Below, one piece after another: positions 8,218 to 16,530 of a stretch of DNA of 31,799 nucleotides (position 1 is its first letter; each line of letters opens with the position of its first letter). A model generated the notes under the pieces. It saw only the letters and a list, made by a program, of their open reading frames with translations. It was not told the DNA's origin and did not search any database. Source of the stretch: an uncultured Muribaculaceae bacterium (lineage in GTDB: Bacteria; Bacteroidota; Bacteroidia; Bacteroidales; Muribaculaceae); contig CAJUSN010000002.1 in the NCBI GenBank assembly GCA_910589095.1, forward strand, positions 20,532-52,330, read 5' to 3'. The translations under genes and the position numbers were made by a program.

Positions 8218-8543
8218 TGAAGAAGTTTGACCTTGAAAAAATATCAAAACTGCCGACTGTCAACGATGACCTTGACAAGCGTTATGGCAAACAAGGCATG
8301 CCCGAACGCCAAAAATTTGATGAGGAATCGCTCGCATGGTTCTATGGCAATATGCTGCGTGAACGCCGTAAGGAACTTAACCTAACCCAGAAGCAAGTAG
8401 CCGAACAGCTTGGCCGCGAGCAGAGCTATATCGCTCGTGTGGAGAATGGGAAAGCAGACATTCAACTTTCGAGCTTTTTCCGCATTGCTGCCATACTCGG
8501 TATCCAGTTTGTGCCTACATTCATGCAATCTGCAATGCGATAA
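8214..8543 (+). CDS. HigA-type XRE-family antitoxin
   Basis: A 109-residue partner of the upstream toxin. An XRE/Cro-type helix-turn-helix occupies about 45-95 (MLRERRKELNLTQKQVAEQL, then GREQSYIARVENGKADI). The N-terminal 40 residues are charged and probably contact the toxin. The start ATG at 8214 overlaps the toxin stop; a second in-frame ATG follows immediately at 8217, and either could be used. Antitoxins of this kind normally repress their own promoter, so the DNA around 7819-7850 is the expected operator. Confidence 0.87.
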   Translation: MMKKFDLEKISKLPTVNDDLDKRYGKQGMPERQKFDEESLAWFYGNMLRERRKELNLTQKQVAEQLGREQSYIARVENGKADIQLSSFFRIAAILGIQFVPTFMQSAMR

Positions 8544-8570
8544 CGGGGTGGCGGCCGTGGATTTTGGGAT

Positions 8571-8601
8571 TTTGCAAATCACTGAATTTGTTGTAAATTT
8601 G
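8571..8601 (+). promoter_or_regulatory. Near-consensus Bacteroidota promoter for trmB and downstream genes
   Basis: TTTG at 8571-8574, a 19-base spacer, then TAAATTTG at 8594-8601: an exact match to the TTTG/TAnnTTTG pattern. It lies 24 bases before the trmB ATG and probably drives the tightly spaced run up to the LD-carboxypeptidase gene. Confidence 0.8.
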
Positions 8602-8625
8602 CATTAATAACACCATTACGAACTC

Positions 8626-9393
8626 ATGGGCAAAAACAAGCTAAAGAAATTCAAAGAGATGGAGGAGATTGACCTCGTTCTCCAATATCCTTGGGCACGC
8701 CTTCAGCAAGAGGGTTTTCCTCTGCGCGGACACTGGCATGAGGAATTCTTCCACAACTCCAACCCCATAGTGCTGGAACTGGGATGCGGCAAAGGTGAAT
8801 ACACCGTAGGGCTCGCCCGCCAATACCCTGACCGCAACTACATAGGCATAGACATAAAGGGAGCCCGCATGTGGACCGGCGCTTGTCAAGCCCGTGATCT
8901 TGGCCTCACAAATGTGGCCTTCCTCCGCACTGACATTGAGCTTCTACCCTACTTCTTTGCCCCCGGCGAAGTGGCCGAAATATGGATTACTTTCCCCGAC
9001 CCGCAGATGAAAAAAGTGAGGAAACGCCTCACATCCACCCGCTTCATGGAGCTTTACCGCAAAGTCACCGCGCCTGACGCACGAATCAATCTCAAAAGCG
9101 ACAGCCCATTCCTGTACACTTACACACGTGAGATGGCTTCGCTGAACAAATTTCCCGTTTTGGCTGACACGGCCGACCTCTACGCCTCGCATGCAGGCGA
9201 TCCCATACTGGACATACGCACTTACTATGAACAGCAATGGCTTGATCGTGGCTTGACCATCAAGTACATAGCATTCTCTCTCCCACACAACACTCCACTT
9301 GCGGAGCCCGACATTGAAATTGAACGTGACACCTACCGCAGCTTCTCGCGCGGACAAATACAATGTCCGGAACTTTGCAACAAACCTGATTGA
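8626..9393 (+). CDS. trmB: tRNA (guanine-N7-)-methyltransferase
   Basis: SAM-dependent enzyme making m7G46 in tRNA variable loops. The 255-residue protein shows the SAM-binding motif ELGCGKGEY (51-59), the acidic loop GIDIKGAR (74-81), and the TrmB signature FPDPQMKKVRKR (from 123) followed by LTSTRFMELYRKV. The N-terminus is Lys-rich. The stop codon lies 2 bases before the ATG of the Mrp gene. Identification is firm from these motifs. Confidence 0.95.
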   Translation: MGKNKLKKFKEMEEIDLVLQYPWARLQQEGFPLRGHWHEEFFHNSNPIVLELGCGKGEYTVGLARQYPDRNYIGIDIKGARMWTGACQARDLGLTNVAFLRTDIELLPYFFAPGEVAEIWITFPDPQMKKVRKRLTSTRFMELYRKVTAPDARINLKSDSPFLYTYTREMASLNKFPVLADTADLYASHAGDPILDIRTYYEQQWLDRGLTIKYIAFSLPHNTPLAEPDIEIERDTYRSFSRGQIQCPELCNKPD

Positions 9394-9395
9394 AA

Positions 9396-10496
9396 ATGCA
9401 ACGACTTTATCCCCAACTCATAATTGACGCACTCTCAACCGTGCGTTACCCCGGAAACGGGAAAAACATAGTTGAACTTGAAATGGTGGCCGACGACATC
9501 CGCATCGACGGCAACAAAGTAAGCTTTTCGCTTATATTTCAAAAGCCCACCGACCCATTCATGCGCTCGCTCGTGAAAAGTGCCGAGGCTGCTATCCACA
9601 CTCAGATATCCCCTGAGGTGGAGGTCACGGTCAACACCATCGTGCCGCAGGCGGCCGCACCTAAGCCTCCGTTGCTCCCGGGCGTGAAAAACATCATAGG
9701 AGTTTCGTCGGGCAAAGGTGGCGTTGGAAAATCCACCGTAGCCTCCAATCTCGCCGTGGCTCTGGCCCGCGAAGGCTACAAGGTTGGCCTCCTTGACGCC
9801 GACATTTTCGGCCCATCAATGCCAAAGATGTTCGGACTTGAAGATGCCGAGCTCTACATGCACGAGGTGGATGGACGCCAGCTCATAATTCCGGCCGAAC
9901 GCTACGGAGTGAAACTCCTATCCATAGGTTTTCTTGTAGATAAAAACGCTCCTGTGCTCTGGCGCGGCAGCATGGCCTCCAACGCGCTCCGGCAGCTTAT
10001 TGAAGAAGCCGACTGGGGCGAACTCGACTATTTCCTCATCGACATGCCTCCCGGAACCAGCGACATACACCTCACACTGGTGCAGACACTGGCCCTAACC
10101 GGCGTTGTGGTTGTAAGCACACCTCAGCAAGTAGCGTTGGCCGATGCACGTAAAGGGATTGCGATGTTCACCTCCGACAAGGTCAATGTTCCTGTGCTCG
10201 GACTTGTGGAAAACATGGCCTGGTTCACTCCCGAAAAGCACCCCGATGAACGTTACTATATATTTGGTCGTGACGGAGGCGTTGAACTAGCTCGCGAGCT
10301 CAACATACGTCTCCTTGCCCAAATACCCTTGGTGGGCAGCATTTGCGACGATGCCGACGGAGGTGCACCAATAGCGCTCCGCGACACCATTACCGGCCAT
10401 GCATTCATGCATCTGGCCCATGAAGTGATTGAAGCCGTTGATGAACGCAACAACTCTCTTCCCGCCACTGTAAAAGTTGATGTGAAGAAAAAATAG
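9396..10496 (+). CDS. Mrp/ApbC-type iron-sulfur cluster carrier ATPase
   Basis: Cytoplasmic P-loop NTPase of the Mrp/NBP35 family that carries Fe-S clusters to target proteins. The ATG at 9396 is chosen over an upstream TTG at 9390, giving 366 residues. Residues 1-85 form a MIP18/DUF59-type domain; the deviant Walker A SGKGGVGKST is at 105-114, followed by DADIFGPSMPKMFG from about 134 and IDMPPGTSDIHL. In many Mrp proteins a CxxC follows VENM; here the stretch reads WFTPEKHPDERYYIFG with no cysteine. My recollection is that Bacteroidota homologues often look like this. Cluster binding, if any, would need other residues. Confidence 0.9.
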   Translation: MQRLYPQLIIDALSTVRYPGNGKNIVELEMVADDIRIDGNKVSFSLIFQKPTDPFMRSLVKSAEAAIHTQISPEVEVTVNTIVPQAAAPKPPLLPGVKNIIGVSSGKGGVGKSTVASNLAVALAREGYKVGLLDADIFGPSMPKMFGLEDAELYMHEVDGRQLIIPAERYGVKLLSIGFLVDKNAPVLWRGSMASNALRQLIEEADWGELDYFLIDMPPGTSDIHLTLVQTLALTGVVVVSTPQQVALADARKGIAMFTSDKVNVPVLGLVENMAWFTPEKHPDERYYIFGRDGGVELARELNIRLLAQIPLVGSICDDADGGAPIALRDTITGHAFMHLAHEVIEAVDERNNSLPATVKVDVKKK

Positions 10497-10503
10497 CATC
10501 AGG

Positions 10504-11280
10504 ATGCAGACCGTACTTTTCCATTCCACCATTTTCGGACCCATACATTCACGCCGCCTGGGCACTTCGCTTGGAGTGAATCTATCACCGGTAGATGGGA
10601 AAACATGTACCTTCGATTGCCTCTACTGCGAGGCTGGCTTCAATGCTCAGGGACCTGGACGCGCAGGACTGCCTTCGCGCCGGGAGGTGGCTACGCTGTT
10701 GGAGGAAAAACTCCGCTCGATGAAGGAAAAAGGCGAAAACCTCGATGTGATCACCTTCTCGGGCAATGGCGAACCTACTCTCCATCCCGACTTTGAAGGA
10801 GTGATAGATGACACCATAGCGCTGCGCAACCGCTATTTCCCCGATGTCAAGATAAGCGTGCTTAGCAACTCCACTCGCCTTGACCGTCCGGATGTTTGCC
10901 GCGCACTGGCACGAGTTGACAACAATATCCTTAAACTCGACTCAGCTGTGGAATCAACCATGCGTCTGCTTGACCGACCGACCTCACCTGCCTTTACTGT
11001 GGAGAAAGCCATAGAGGGAATTTCACAATTTGCCGGGCAGGCCATAGTGCAGACAATGATCCTTCAGGGAGAGATTGATGGTCAAACCATTGACAACACC
11101 ACTGACACTGAGGTTTCGGCTCTTCTGGAAGCATACCGCAGAATTAAGCCTGCATCGGTAATGCTCTACTCGATTGACCGCACCACCCCCTGCAAGACCC
11201 TCCGCAAAGTGTCGCGCGAGAAACTTGAGTCAATAGCCACCATAATCCGCGCCGAAGGTATCGACGTACAAGTCAACTGA
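10504..11280 (+). CDS. Radical SAM protein (COG0731-like)
   Basis: A 258-residue radical SAM enzyme. The cluster-binding CxxxCxxC is at Cys35, Cys39 and Cys42 (CTFDCLYC), and the SAM-contacting SGNGEPTLHP follows at about 86-95, in the form typical of the Fe-S oxidoreductase group related to TYW1-like proteins. No extra cysteine-rich C-terminal domain is seen. It starts 7 bases after the Mrp-type Fe-S carrier gene, a fitting partner because the enzyme needs a [4Fe-4S] cluster. The substrate cannot be read from the sequence; RNA modification is one possibility given the nearby trmB, but this is weak inference. Confidence 0.85.
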   Translation: MQTVLFHSTIFGPIHSRRLGTSLGVNLSPVDGKTCTFDCLYCEAGFNAQGPGRAGLPSRREVATLLEEKLRSMKEKGENLDVITFSGNGEPTLHPDFEGVIDDTIALRNRYFPDVKISVLSNSTRLDRPDVCRALARVDNNILKLDSAVESTMRLLDRPTSPAFTVEKAIEGISQFAGQAIVQTMILQGEIDGQTIDNTTDTEVSALLEAYRRIKPASVMLYSIDRTTPCKTLRKVSREKLESIATIIRAEGIDVQVN

Positions 11281-11287
11281 TCCCATA

Positions 11288-12193
11288 ATGGATAACGAAG
11301 TCATAATTCCGGCCCCGCTTAAAGAGGGGGATAAGATTGCAATTGTGTCGCCCGCAGGAGTGACACGCGCCCAAAACGTTTACAACGCACTACCCGTGCT
11401 TCAGGATTTTGGATGGGAACCATACACTTCCCCCCATGCATTCGGTCGCTATGCAACATTCAGCGGCACTCCGGAAGAACGATACGACGATCTTGAGCAA
11501 GCCCTTCTCGATCCTGAGGTCAAAGCTATCCTCTGCTCCCGTGGCGGATATGGAGCCGTGCATCTCCTGGAACGGCTCGATAAGCTCCCTTTGCGCGAAA
11601 ACGCCAAGTGGATCATAGGCTTCAGCGATATATCGGCTCTTCATGCACTGATGCATCGCCACGGCATTGCATCCATCCACGGCCCGATGGCACGCCACAT
11701 AGCCCGTACCGGTGCACGCGACGACGACTCACAAGCCCTCATCGACATACTCAAAGGGGAGATGCCCTCCTATACCGTCGCTCCCCATAAATATAACCGC
11801 ACCGGCAAAGCCACCGGCACCTTGCTCGGAGGAAACATGGCCGTTTTGGCCGGACTTGTCAACACTCCCTTTGACATGTTCAAGCCCGACACCATTCTGT
11901 TCATAGAGGACGTTTCCGAGCCAGTGTATAAGATTGAGCGAATGCTCTATCAGTTGAAGCTCTCAGGCGTTTTAGGAAAGCTGAAAGGGCTAATTGTAGG
12001 CGCTTTCACGGAATATTCACCGGATGTTGACGGTCGCTCTATGGAAGCCATGATCCGCGATATGGTGGCCGAATATGATTACCCGGTAGCCTACGGAGTG
12101 CCTTTCGGTCACGGTCCGCGCATAATTCCATTTGTGGAGAGTGTTCCTGTAACTCTCGATGTCACCACCTGCGGAGTCAAGATTCTCCAATAA
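11288..12193 (+). CDS. LD-carboxypeptidase, peptidase family S66
   Basis: Serine peptidase that removes the terminal D-Ala from tetrapeptide stems of recycled murein. The 301-residue length is standard. The catalytic triad by family alignment is Ser113 in GFSD, Glu207 in FIEDVSE and His275 in PFGHGPR; the conserved CSRGGYGA (about 83-90) and GGNMAVLAGL blocks are also present. There is no signal peptide, consistent with cytoplasmic LdcA-type enzymes. It starts 7 bases after the radical SAM gene and is the last gene of this run. Functional annotation is confident; the exact peptide preference is not visible. Confidence 0.9.
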   Translation: MDNEVIIPAPLKEGDKIAIVSPAGVTRAQNVYNALPVLQDFGWEPYTSPHAFGRYATFSGTPEERYDDLEQALLDPEVKAILCSRGGYGAVHLLERLDKLPLRENAKWIIGFSDISALHALMHRHGIASIHGPMARHIARTGARDDDSQALIDILKGEMPSYTVAPHKYNRTGKATGTLLGGNMAVLAGLVNTPFDMFKPDTILFIEDVSEPVYKIERMLYQLKLSGVLGKLKGLIVGAFTEYSPDVDGRSMEAMIRDMVAEYDYPVAYGVPFGHGPRIIPFVESVPVTLDVTTCGVKILQ

Positions 12194-12277
12194 GTCGCAC
12201 TCCGGCCTCTTGCGGGCATTTGCGAGCCAAAAATGTGGTTTGCTTTGGAGGTAGGCAAAAATTTGCTTAACTTCGCG

Positions 12278-12285
12278 TAGATTTG
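12278..12285 (+). promoter_or_regulatory. Candidate -7 promoter box for the lipoprotein-kinase unit
   Basis: TAGATTTG fits the TAnnTTTG -7 consensus and lies 34 bases before the first lipoprotein ATG. No good TTTG is found at the expected 19-20 base distance (TTTG occurs at 12244-12247 and 12262-12265, too far and too close), so the promoter is plausible but not strong. Confidence 0.45.
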
Positions 12286-12319
12286 CATTTTCAGCCTCCC
12301 ACATGTAATTATCACGCTA

Positions 12320-12691
12320 ATGTTTCGCAAGATACTTCTTTTGTTCCTGATACTCGGCACCGCTGCCATCGTGGTCGGCTGCTCATCGGCAACTCCTGAT
12401 GAAGTGGCAGAAAAAATCGCAGCCGACAGTTCGCTGAACTCATCGGACTACGATGTGATGCTTGACTATCTCCAGACGGCCACCGATGCCATGATTCCCC
12501 GCTTGAAAGCCACCCGATCTGTTGGCGACATGGAGTTCGTTGAAGCCGATATTCAGAAACAATACCCGCTGGTCGATGCGTTCAACACTGCATTACTCCG
12601 GGATTTCCCAAATCTTTCAGCCGAGCAGACTCAACGCATGGCCTCTATGAGGACTCAGGCGCAGGAAGCTGTGTCCGGCAAAAAATTCTGA
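12320..12691 (+). CDS. Small lipoprotein, member A of a paralogous pair
   Basis: A 123-residue predicted lipoprotein. The signal ends in the lipobox VVGC with Cys21. The mature domain of about 100 residues is helical and charged, with the pattern YLQTA, K, MEFVEADIQKQYP, L, LSAEQTQRM. The same pattern recurs in the next gene (KQFP, SDSQMERLQ), so the two appear to be diverged duplicates. It is 4 bases from that gene and is followed by a membrane Ser/Thr kinase, with which it probably forms an operon. I do not recognise the family; a role as an envelope component of the kinase system is inference. Confidence 0.7.
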   Translation: MFRKILLLFLILGTAAIVVGCSSATPDEVAEKIAADSSLNSSDYDVMLDYLQTATDAMIPRLKATRSVGDMEFVEADIQKQYPLVDAFNTALLRDFPNLSAEQTQRMASMRTQAQEAVSGKKF

Positions 12692-12695
12692 TCCG

Positions 12696-13193
12696 ATGAA
12701 GAATATAGTTTCCACACTCGCAGCATGCGCTCTGATGCTTCTTACGGCATCGTGCGGTAATTCCACTTCCGGCGACAAGGCCGCCGCAGACTCCACTGAA
12801 ACCCCCATTCCTGCTCTCGAGAATCTTGACGCGCATCAACTCATAGCCTGGAAAGCATCAGAGGGTATGCCCCTCTACCCTGAGGAGATTGACACAATAG
12901 TGGCCTACTTCGCCGAGGCTGACCGTTGGACAACTGAAAAGCTCAAAGATGTGAAAACGCCGGAGCAGTTCGACTCCGTGGAGAATCTTTACATCAAGCA
13001 GTTTCCATACATCGAAATGTACTCAATGGTTCTCGAGCAATATGCCGACCAGATTTCCGACAGCCAGATGGAACGCCTTCAGGCCACTGCCATCTCCCTT
13101 GGAGAAACGGTTGACCGCGCCGCCAAGGCTGCCGGAATAGATCCGGAGGAGGCCAAGGCAGCCGCACAGTTGCAAGCCGAAACAACCGAATAA
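12696..13193 (+). CDS. Small lipoprotein, member B of a paralogous pair
   Basis: A 165-residue predicted lipoprotein with lipobox TASC (Cys20). After a Ser/Ala-rich linker, the helical domain aligns by eye with the upstream lipoprotein: IDTIVAYFAEA opposite YDVMLDYLQTA, ENLYIKQFPYIEMY opposite ADIQKQYPLVDAF, and ISDSQMERLQA opposite LSAEQTQRMAS. The C-terminus is an Ala/Glu-rich helix. It lies 25 bases before the kinase ATG. No catalytic motif is seen, so a binding or structural role outside the inner membrane is more likely than enzymatic activity. Confidence 0.7.
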   Translation: MKNIVSTLAACALMLLTASCGNSTSGDKAAADSTETPIPALENLDAHQLIAWKASEGMPLYPEEIDTIVAYFAEADRWTTEKLKDVKTPEQFDSVENLYIKQFPYIEMYSMVLEQYADQISDSQMERLQATAISLGETVDRAAKAAGIDPEEAKAAAQLQAETTE

Positions 13194-13218
13194 CCTCACT
13201 CTCAACTCATTCCAATCC

Positions 13219-15063
13219 ATGACCGACAAAGCACTACCATCCGGAACCAGACTAAAGTCCACTACCGACATCTACACAATTGAAAGCGTGATTGGTGCCG
13301 GGGGCTTCGGAATCACGTACAAAGCGTCAGTGCCCACGCGCCTGCGCAACATCACCTCACGCGCCCCGATTGCCATAAAAGAACACTTTCCTGCAGCCGA
13401 CTGCGAACGTTCTGCCACCACATCGGGCATCACCTTCAGCTCTACTGCAAGCGACCGTGTGAGAACATCGCTGAGGGAGTTTATCGAGGAAGCCCAGTGT
13501 CTTCAACGCATTGCCGGGCTGCACCCCAATATCGTAACCGTCAACGAGGTGTTCGAGGCAAACAACACGGCTTATTATGTCATGGAGTATCTCCAGGGGC
13601 GAACTCTGAAACAATATGTGCTTGAACATGGACATCTGTCGGCCGGCGAAACTCTCTCCATCATGATGCCAGTGATCGAGGCCGTGGCCACGCTTCACAA
13701 AAACAAGTTCACTCACCTTGACATAAAGCCCTCCAACATAATGCTTGCCGATGATGAAGGAGGTACCGTGCGCCCGGTATTGATCGACTTCGGGCTCGCG
13801 AAACATTATAACCCCGATGGAAGTGCAACAGCCACGCTCGCAGTCACCGGATTCTCCGACGGGTACGCACCCATCGAACAATATTCAGGCATAACAACGT
13901 TCTCCCCCACTGTGGATGTTTACTCGCTCGGAGCCACTATTCTGTTCTGCCTTACCGGCAAGACTCCGCCGCGCGCAGTGGAAGTTTCACCCGCTTCCAT
14001 CAATGCCATGATACCTCGCGATACACCGGAGCGACTCCGCAACCTCATAATGGTCGCTATGGCATTTCAATCCATGGACCGTCTGCCTAACGCCCAGCAA
14101 CTCTACATAGCCCTCAAATCCATTGCTGAAGCTGAAGGCGTGGAAGTGGCATCGGCCGGAGTGCGTAAGCTGGAAGAGCAACCCGTGCATCCAACTGTCA
14201 TGACGCAAACTGCTGGCGATGAGACTCGCCTCAACAATGACGAAACAGTGATAAAAGGAGTGGTTCTGCCACCTCCTCCACCATCAACCCCGGTCAACGA
14301 CATAAACCACGGCTACACACCGCCTATAACAGACCGATATGACCGAAAGCCGGCCAATACCGGCACGCCGGTGTGGATATGGCTCACCATCGCACTTCTC
14401 GTAATAGCACTTGGTGTGGCCGGTTTCCTGGTCTATAAAAGCTTGGAAAGCGACTCTACGCCGGCCATTGACCGCCCCATAATCCCCGAAGACACTGAAG
14501 AGACGGACAACCCCAAGAAAGCCGACACATACGGTTATGAGGCAAATACTAAAACCCCAACTGCAAAGAGTGTGCTGCCCGATGGTTATGCAACGCCCGA
14601 CCTTGGATTCCACAACCTCTCAGGGCCCGTGAAATCATGCAAGAACCAATGGGGAGCCACGCTCCCCTTTGACCGTGAGGGGAGCTGGACAGGCAATTAC
14701 AACGATGAACTGGGCCCACGCACATTCCGCCGCGACTCTGAGGGGCGCATTGTGGCTGAGTCCTATTCGCAAGGACCTAACGGCCCGGGTACAATTTATT
14801 ACACTTGGGATGGCAACAATGTCACCACTATGAGCGACACAAACCGCAATCATGAGGTTGAGTTCACCTACAATCCCGATGGGTCCTTGGCCACCCAAAC
14901 CATCTACAGCAACGGTAAGTACATTATCTACAACTTCTCCAACGAACGCCGTGATTCACATGGCAACTGGACAAGTCGCAGCTACCGCCGCACTTCGACT
15001 GATTCAAACGGAAACACATCCACCACCTCCGGCACCCAAAAGCGCACCATATCCTATTACTAA
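13219..15063 (+). CDS. Transmembrane Ser/Thr protein kinase with RHS/YD-like outer domain
   Basis: A 614-residue Hanks-type kinase. Cytoplasmic kinase domain, about 18-305: glycine loop IGAGGFGITYKA, Lys54 in IAIKEHFPA, probable alpha-C Glu91, catalytic HLDIKPSN (166-173, HLD in place of HRD), DFG (190-192) and GYAPIEQY (215-222) in place of the APE segment, as in the ProKin group with KEHFP. A linker with two DET motifs and five prolines (331-358) leads to one transmembrane helix (about 385-407). The outer domain, about 440-614, has Tyr/Gly/Asn-rich segments (YNPDGSLATQTIYSNG, DSHGNWTSRSY) like RHS/YD repeats. All catalytic residues are present, so it should be active. It is third in a unit behind two lipoproteins that could act as its partners. 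Confidence 0.9.
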   Translation: MTDKALPSGTRLKSTTDIYTIESVIGAGGFGITYKASVPTRLRNITSRAPIAIKEHFPAADCERSATTSGITFSSTASDRVRTSLREFIEEAQCLQRIAGLHPNIVTVNEVFEANNTAYYVMEYLQGRTLKQYVLEHGHLSAGETLSIMMPVIEAVATLHKNKFTHLDIKPSNIMLADDEGGTVRPVLIDFGLAKHYNPDGSATATLAVTGFSDGYAPIEQYSGITTFSPTVDVYSLGATILFCLTGKTPPRAVEVSPASINAMIPRDTPERLRNLIMVAMAFQSMDRLPNAQQLYIALKSIAEAEGVEVASAGVRKLEEQPVHPTVMTQTAGDETRLNNDETVIKGVVLPPPPPSTPVNDINHGYTPPITDRYDRKPANTGTPVWIWLTIALLVIALGVAGFLVYKSLESDSTPAIDRPIIPEDTEETDNPKKADTYGYEANTKTPTAKSVLPDGYATPDLGFHNLSGPVKSCKNQWGATLPFDREGSWTGNYNDELGPRTFRRDSEGRIVAESYSQGPNGPGTIYYTWDGNNVTTMSDTNRNHEVEFTYNPDGSLATQTIYSNGKYIIYNFSNERRDSHGNWTSRSYRRTSTDSNGNTSTTSGTQKRTISYY

Positions 15064-15094
15064 CCCTGTTTCACAAAATTTAGACAAAAAAGAG

Positions 15095-15185
15095 ACCGGA
15101 GCGGACGTGAGGCGGCAAGCCCACAACCACTCCGGTTGAAGAGTTCAGAGTAAGCGTCTCCCTTATGAGAGGCGCTTCTTTATTT
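15095..15185. terminator. Terminator region between convergent kinase and pgi genes
   Basis: Two hairpins lie between the converging genes. One pairs ACCGGAGCGG (15095-15104) with CCACTCCGGT (15127-15136), with one mismatch. The second pairs AAGCGTCTC (15152-15160) with GAGAGGCGCTT (15167-15177), with a small bulge, and is followed on the + strand by CTTTATTT. The second overlaps the last codons of pgi and could end transcription in both directions. Confidence 0.5.
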
Positions 15186-16503
15186 CAGCGGTCTGCTGTT
15201 CGTAGCCGGGCTTACCGAGAAGCGCGAACATATTGCGCTTGTAGTCCTCTACACCGGGCTGGTTAAAGGGATTCACGCCAAGCATATAGCCTGAAATACC
15301 GCAAGCCTTCTCAAAGAAATAGATAAGCTCACCGAGATACTGCTCGCGAAGTGCCGGAATGGTGATAGAAAGATTGGGTACTTTTCCATCCACGTGAGCT
15401 ATACGTGTGCCCAATTCGGCCATTTTGTTCACTTGATCCACTTTCTTTCCGGCAAGGAAGTTAATACCGTCAAGGTTATCATTATCAGTTGGTATGAGCA
15501 CTTCATGCTGCGGAGCAGCAACTGAAATCACAGTTTCAAAGATGGTGCGCTCGCCATCCTGAATCCATTGTCCCATGGAATGGAGATCAGTGGAATTATC
15601 AACAGCAGCCGGGAAAATGCCCTTGCCATCCTTACCTTCACTTTCGCCATAAAGCTGCTTCCACCATTCTCCAACGTAATGGAGCTTTGGATTATAGTTC
15701 ACAAGGATCTCGATCTTTTTGCCGGCACGATAAAGTGCATTACGTGTGGCTGCATAAAGCAGAGCCGGATTGGTGGCAAAATCCTGCGATGTGGTTGCCT
15801 CCTGCATAGCCTTGGCACCCTCTACAAGAGCCTTGATGTCATAACCGGCAACTGCGATTGGGAGAAGGCCCACAGGGGTGAGCACGGAGAAGCGTCCGCC
15901 CACATTATCGGCGATAACGAAAGTCTTGTATCCCTCTTCGGTAGCCATTTGGCGCAAAGCACCCTTATGCTCATCGGTGATAGCCACGATGCGTTCGGCT
16001 GCGCCCTCCTTGCCCACACGCTCCTCAAGCTGATTTTTGAGCAAGCGGAAAGCAATGGCAGGTTCGGTGGTGGTACCTGACTTGGAAATCACAACGATAC
16101 CGAATTTCTTATCGGCCAGATAACCCATGAGTTCATAGAGATAATCCTCGCCGATATTCTGTCCGGCAAAAACTACCTTAGTTGACTTGGGTTCGTGACG
16201 GTAAGCGGCAAATGAGTCGCTCAACGCTTCAATAACAGCCTTGGCGCCAAGATAGGAACCGCCAATACCGATGCAAACAACCACTTCGCACTTGTCCTGC
16301 AATTTGCGGGCAGTGCTCTCGATATCCTCAAGGAGTGAAGCAGGTATTTCCGAGGGCAGATTCACCCAGCCAAGGAAGTCATTTCCGGCGCCGGTGCCAT
16401 TTTCTACCTTTGCCATAGCCTCACGGGCTTCCGGGAGCAGGGCATCAATCTGTGACTGGTTGACAACCAGTGTGTCAGTGTTGGAGAAAGTAAGTTTTTC
16501 CAT
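15163..16503 (-). CDS. pgi: Glucose-6-phosphate isomerase
   Basis: Glycolytic enzyme interconverting glucose-6-phosphate and fructose-6-phosphate. The 446 residues match the short form found in Bacillota and Bacteroidota. Motifs are GIGGSYLGAKAV (about 79-90), the phosphate-binding SKSGTT (140-145), the PGI signature DNVGGRFSVLTPVG (199-212) and the catalytic-region GESEGKDGKG (Glu287). It is the last gene of a - strand run after lysS and gpsA, starting 27 bases downstream of the gpsA stop. There is nothing unusual in the sequence. Confidence 0.96.
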   Translation of the reverse strand: MEKLTFSNTDTLVVNQSQIDALLPEAREAMAKVENGTGAGNDFLGWVNLPSEIPASLLEDIESTARKLQDKCEVVVCIGIGGSYLGAKAVIEALSDSFAAYRHEPKSTKVVFAGQNIGEDYLYELMGYLADKKFGIVVISKSGTTTEPAIAFRLLKNQLEERVGKEGAAERIVAITDEHKGALRQMATEEGYKTFVIADNVGGRFSVLTPVGLLPIAVAGYDIKALVEGAKAMQEATTSQDFATNPALLYAATRNALYRAGKKIEILVNYNPKLHYVGEWWKQLYGESEGKDGKGIFPAAVDNSTDLHSMGQWIQDGERTIFETVISVAAPQHEVLIPTDNDNLDGINFLAGKKVDQVNKMAELGTRIAHVDGKVPNLSITIPALREQYLGELIYFFEKACGISGYMLGVNPFNQPGVEDYKRNMFALLGKPGYEQQTAEIKKRLS

Positions 16504-16530
16504 TTTGATATTACAGTTATGAGGTTAATG

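Noticed and set aside
9390..9395. TTG start of the Mrp gene overlapping the trmB stop
   Set aside because: An ATG at 9396, two codons later, is the ordinary choice and matches the expected N-terminus.
13708..13740. Kinase HLD instead of HRD as a sign of an inactive pseudokinase
   Set aside because: The catalytic Asp168, Asn173, Lys54 and DFG are all present, and loss of the HRD arginine is common in bacterial kinases of this group.
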